Of a DNA stretch of 45,413 nucleotides, positions 42,498-45,413 are shown piece by piece (the stretch's first letter is position 1; each line of letters starts with the position of its first letter). Below the pieces are notes generated by a model that saw only the letters and a list, made by a program, of their open reading frames with translations, did no database searches and was not told where the DNA came from. This stretch comes from Flavobacteriales bacterium (GTDB lineage Bacteria > Bacteroidota > Bacteroidia > Flavobacteriales_D > Crocinitomicaceae), in assembly GCA_018883325.1 (NCBI GenBank), contig VEQH01000028.1, forward strand, positions 1 through 45,413, written 5' to 3'. The position numbers and the translations under genes are program-made.

Positions 42498-43997
42498 ATG
42501 AAAAAATCCTTTTTGATACTTTTTGTATCCCTACTAAATTTCTGTTTTGGGCAACATGCCACAACTGAAAAACGAATTGAAATCGAATTTGCTGATAATT
42601 ACCTAGAAGAACGCGTTATTCCAATGGGAAAAAATGGATTTGTGTTGCATTCGCGCCAAAAACAAATGCCAAAAGGTAAGAAAACCTTGAAGTATACTAA
42701 ATACAATTCAGATTTGGAATTGATCGGTGAAAAGGAATTGGTTGTTACGTCCAATATGTCTTCAAAAGATTATGTTGTTGACAATAATTTCTTGTATATG
42801 GCTTACACACACACTCCAAGCGGGAATTTTACAGTCACTCGCTACGATATTGTAACAGAAGAAATTAAAGAATTCTCAGGTAAATCTGAAAAAGGCGCAA
42901 GAATTGTTGACTTCAATGTTTTGAATGGTGTGTATTACTTTTTCTGCAACAAGAAAGGTCAACATTCAATGATGATTGTGGATCTTGATAAACAAGAAAT
43001 TACAAACAAACCTTTGAACTTTGAAGTGAAATTTCCAAAAACAGTTTCATTATCAAATTTTCAAGTGATGGAGAATTCGAATGAATTAACCCTTTCAATT
43101 GACTTTAGAGAATCTACAAAAGACATTAAATCTTATTTCGTTATTTTAAATGATAAAGCTGAAATAACAACTTTTTATGATTTGTCTGAAACAGAAGGAA
43201 AGTACATCGTAAATTCTACAGCAACGAAAATTGGTGAAAATGACTATATCGTTACAGGAAATTTCTCTCTTGGACGTTCTGCAACTATGTCTCATGGTTT
43301 ATACATTGCGATTATTAAAGGAGGAAAAATTGACAAAATCAACTTTTATAATTTTGCAGACTTGAAAAATTTCTTCTCTTACAAAAGTGAAAAAGAACAA
43401 GAGAAAATAGAGAAAAAGAAAGATAAAGCAGAAGCAAAAGGTAAGGATTTTATCGTGAGCCAATTTCTTGCTACTCACAATGTTTCTAAAATTGAAAATG
43501 ATTATTTCTTGCTAGCAGAAGCTTATTATCCAACTTATAGAACAGTTACAACAACCAATTCTAACGGTAGTGTTTCAACACGCGAAGTTTTTGATGGTTT
43601 CCAATACACACATGCATTCATGGTTAGATTTGATAAAGATGCAAATATCGTTTGGGATCAATCGGTTAAAATGTATCTTTTCTACAAACCGATGACTGTT
43701 AAACGCTTTGTAAATGTTTCTAAAACAGAGAAAGGAAATATAAGCTTGGTTTTTGCAGATGCAAAAGTGATTAAAAGTAAAATTATTGACTTTAATGGAA
43801 ACACTGTAAGCGAAGTAAATTCAGAAATGATTGAAACGGGTGATGAAGATGATAAAACTGTAAGATCTATTTCAAATATCGACTTTTGGTATGATACTTT
43901 CTTTTTAAACTACGGTTCTCAAAAAATTAAAAACAAAGGTGACGACGACCAAAAAGGTAAACGATTTGTATTTTTCGTAAGTAAGGTTAAACTTTAA
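42498..43997 (+). CDS. Secreted protein of unknown function
   Basis: From ATG 42498 the product has 499 aa and a signal peptide (MKKSFLILFVSLLNFCFGQ). The rest is made of beta-strand repeats (LKYTKYNSDLELIGEKELVV, NFTVTRYDIVTEEIKEFSG, and later HAFMVRFDKDANIVWDQSV) with a charged helical insert (EKEQEKIEKKKDKAEAKGKD), compatible with a beta-propeller. There is no T9SS sorting domain and no catalytic motif. It may be a distant relative of the protein at 33398-34975. The longer TTG start at 42474 lies in the promoter box and is rejected. A strong terminator follows. Confidence 0.7.
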   Translation: MKKSFLILFVSLLNFCFGQHATTEKRIEIEFADNYLEERVIPMGKNGFVLHSRQKQMPKGKKTLKYTKYNSDLELIGEKELVVTSNMSSKDYVVDNNFLYMAYTHTPSGNFTVTRYDIVTEEIKEFSGKSEKGARIVDFNVLNGVYYFFCNKKGQHSMMIVDLDKQEITNKPLNFEVKFPKTVSLSNFQVMENSNELTLSIDFRESTKDIKSYFVILNDKAEITTFYDLSETEGKYIVNSTATKIGENDYIVTGNFSLGRSATMSHGLYIAIIKGGKIDKINFYNFADLKNFFSYKSEKEQEKIEKKKDKAEAKGKDFIVSQFLATHNVSKIENDYFLLAEAYYPTYRTVTTTNSNGSVSTREVFDGFQYTHAFMVRFDKDANIVWDQSVKMYLFYKPMTVKRFVNVSKTEKGNISLVFADAKVIKSKIIDFNGNTVSEVNSEMIETGDEDDKTVRSISNIDFWYDTFFLNYGSQKIKNKGDDDQKGKRFVFFVSKVKL

Positions 43998-44017
43998 AAA
44001 AGCAAATAATTCATTTT

Positions 44018-44052
44018 AAAAGCTACTCAAAAAATTGGGTAGCTTTTTTTTT
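44018..44052 (+). terminator. Rho-independent terminator
   Basis: AAAAGCTACTC (44018-44028) pairs with GGGTAGCTTTT (44037-44047) around AAAAAATT, with one G-T pair, and runs into nine T. It separates the secreted protein gene from the TonB receptor. Confidence 0.9.
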
Positions 44053-44071
44053 AAAGTTTTTTTTCGATATT

Positions 44072-44090
44072 ATTAAGAATAATTCTAAAT
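44072..44090 (+). promoter_or_regulatory. Fur-box-like 9-1-9 palindrome, upstream copy
   Basis: ATTAAGAAT-A-ATTCTAAAT is a 19-bp palindrome with 8 of 9 base pairs complementary. It lies 61 bases before the ATG of a siderophore-type TonB receptor. The 9-1-9 layout is that of Fur operators; assignment to Fur is inferred from layout and target. Confidence 0.55.
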
Positions 44091-44105
44091 ACCATTTTAA
44101 AGGTA

Positions 44106-44136
44106 TTGTTTAGACTAATTCTAAATAAGAGCTTTG
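44106..44136 (+). promoter_or_regulatory. Probable promoter of the TonB receptor gene
   Basis: TTG (44106-44108), 20 bases, then GAGCTTTG (44129-44136), one mismatch from TAnnTTTG. The second palindrome lies inside the spacer, an ideal place for repression. Confidence 0.4.
44108..44126 (+). promoter_or_regulatory. Fur-box-like 9-1-9 palindrome, promoter copy
   Basis: GTTTAGACT-A-ATTCTAAAT shares the right half-site ATTCTAAAT with the upstream copy and pairs at 7 of 9 positions. Its centre is 36 bases from that of the first palindrome, and it overlaps the predicted promoter spacer. Confidence 0.55.
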
Positions 44137-44150
44137 CAGAAAAAAATCTT

Positions 44151-45290
44151 ATGAAAAAAATCAGTTTACTTTTGGCACTATCATTGACTTTTTACAGTCA
44201 GTTGTTTAGTCAAAATTCAGAAATCTATGGTAGAGTTGTCAATTCACTCAACGAACCTATCAGTGATGTTACTATTCAAATTCTAGAAACTTCAATTAAT
44301 TCCAAAAGTGATAAGTACGGAAATTTCGTAATACAAAACTTAAAGTCAGGAAGTTATTCTTTAACAATAATGAAATCAGGTTTTGAAACTCAATCGAAAA
44401 AAGTTAATCTTCGAATGAATGAACGATTGGAACTTAATCTTTTACTAGTAGAGAAAGAGAAATTATTAGAGGAAGTAAATGTTAAAGGTTTGAATACCAA
44501 TAAATATTTCGAAGATTCAAATTCGACTGTTGCTAAACTTCCATTAAAAAACTTAGAAAACGCTCAAGTTTATAATTCTATACCTCAAAAGCTTTTGCAT
44601 GATCAAGTGGTTACAGATATGAACGATGCATTAAAAAATGCAACAGGAGTAACACGTTTGTGGGAATCAACGGGTAGAGGAGGAGATGGTGCTGAATATT
44701 ACACAATGCGAGGTTTTAGCGTTCAACCAACGATGATAAACGGAGTTCCAGGTGTAAATAACGGAGCAATTGACCCCATAAATATCGAAACTATTGATGT
44801 TTTAAAAGGACCATCTGGAACATTGTTTGGTAGCCCTATGATTTCTTACGGAGGTTTGATAAACGTTTCAACTAAAAAACCACATGATAAACTTTCTGGC
44901 TCATTTGGGTTTATTGCTGGAAGTTTTGGGCAAAATCGATTTACTGGTGATATCAATATTCCAATAGATAAAAAGACAGCTATTCGCATCAATACGGCTT
45001 ATAATCACCAAAATTCTTTTCAAGATGCTGGATTTAGAAAATCATTTTTTATAGCGCCAAGTTTTAAATTTTCTCCGTCTGAAAGAGTAACATTCTTAAT
45101 CAATACTGAATTTCAAAATGATGAATCAGCGAATGCACCAATGATTTTTTTAAACAGAAATGCACCACTTACTCATACAACATTAACGCAATTTGACAAA
45201 ATCTATGAGCAATCCTTTACTTCCAACGACTTAACAATTAAAAATCCAACAATGAGTATTCAAGCTCAAGGTATAATTAAACTTTCGTAA
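44151..45290 (+). pseudogene. Truncated TonB-dependent siderophore receptor
   Basis: From ATG 44151 the product is 379 aa, about half the usual 700-800 aa. It has a signal peptide (MKKISLLLALSLTFYSQLFS), a carboxypeptidase-regulatory-like domain (IYGRVVNSLNEPISDVTIQI, about 23-105), and a complete plug (DALKNATGVTRLWE, YYTMRGFSVQPTMINGVPGV, IDVLKGPSGTLFG, GGLINVSTKKP). Only the first barrel strands follow. The frame stops at TAA after SIQAQGIIKLS, where homologues normally continue with DKWTSQT-like sequence, and downstream bases look non-coding. The gene is probably broken by an insertion or rearrangement whose edge is near 45288. The longer TTG start at 44106 falls in the promoter and operator region and is rejected. 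Confidence 0.8.
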
Positions 45291-45413
45291 CTAATCAGTA
45301 ATCACTCAATTTCTATAGTTATTAACAATTTCACTAGTTGCTTTTGATTTTTTATTGTTTGATTAACTAAAATTGAGGTGTTTATTAATAATTGTTTTTA
45401 ACTCAATAACAAG
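45291..45413. other. Non-coding sequence after the receptor break
   Basis: All frames are interrupted. CACTCAATTT near 45304 and AAATTGAGGTG near 45371 could pair imperfectly, which would fit the end of a mobile element, but this cannot be decided within the window. Confidence 0.35.

Noticed and set aside
44106..44150. TTG start of the TonB receptor
   Set aside because: The extension covers the operator and promoter and disrupts the signal peptide that begins at ATG 44151.

Overview
The window looks like chromosomal DNA of a marine or freshwater member of the Bacteroidota, most likely Flavobacteriales and possibly Crocinitomicaceae/Fluviicola-like. This rests on AT-rich sequence, many secreted proteins ending in type IX secretion (T9SS) type A sorting domains, TAnnTTTG promoter boxes in place of E. 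coli -10 boxes, few Shine-Dalgarno sites, and family markers such as a Lacal_2735-type small protein, a PafA phosphatase, SprB-like repeats and a cytophagalysin-type M43 protease. The taxon is an inference; no rRNA or tRNA gene was recognised.

Layout. 1-63: possible tail of a gene that starts outside the window. 255-10373 (minus): T9SS cargo genes, namely an SprB-repeat protein and a four-gene overlapping operon that begins with a 1741-aa metzincin/beta-helix protein and contains a tandem segmental duplication. 10734-15419 (plus): pafA with a class III aminotransferase, metF with a secreted protein, and a stand-alone RNA polymerase alphaCTD-like protein. 15478-20230 (minus): beta-barrel-like protein, kynurenine 3-monooxygenase, small membrane protein, queG and ruvB. 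20285-20577: a 53-bp tandem repeat. 20653-21861: DegT aminotransferase. 21958-27892 (plus): a six-gene membrane-linked cluster (DUF4178, microprotein, DUF350, membrane spermidine-synthase-like, Tat/lipobox FAD oxidase, His-rich membrane protein). 27911-31026 (minus): DUF2723-like/SUMF1 protein, ECF sigma factor and probable anti-sigma factor. 31027-31904: non-coding, with nested inverted repeats. 31905-38818 (plus): M48 peptidase, secreted protein and M43 T9SS protease. 39061-42265: a small gene with a TPMT-like methyltransferase, a secreted EEP hydrolase, a Lacal_2735 protein, pyrophosphatase and rhodanese. 42498-45290: secreted protein and a truncated siderophore TonB receptor behind two Fur-box-like palindromes.

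How genes may work together. The clearest candidate for a little-described system is 21958-27892. Its tight spacing and single good promoter suggest one transcript encoding a membrane-bound aminopropyl-transfer and oxidation pathway whose product is unknown. The minus-strand trio at 27911-31026 looks like an envelope-stress or signalling unit in which a sigma factor is co-transcribed with a periplasmic protein of unusual architecture. Several starts were moved from the longest reading frame to better supported codons; four genes appear to use TTG and ruvB uses GTG.
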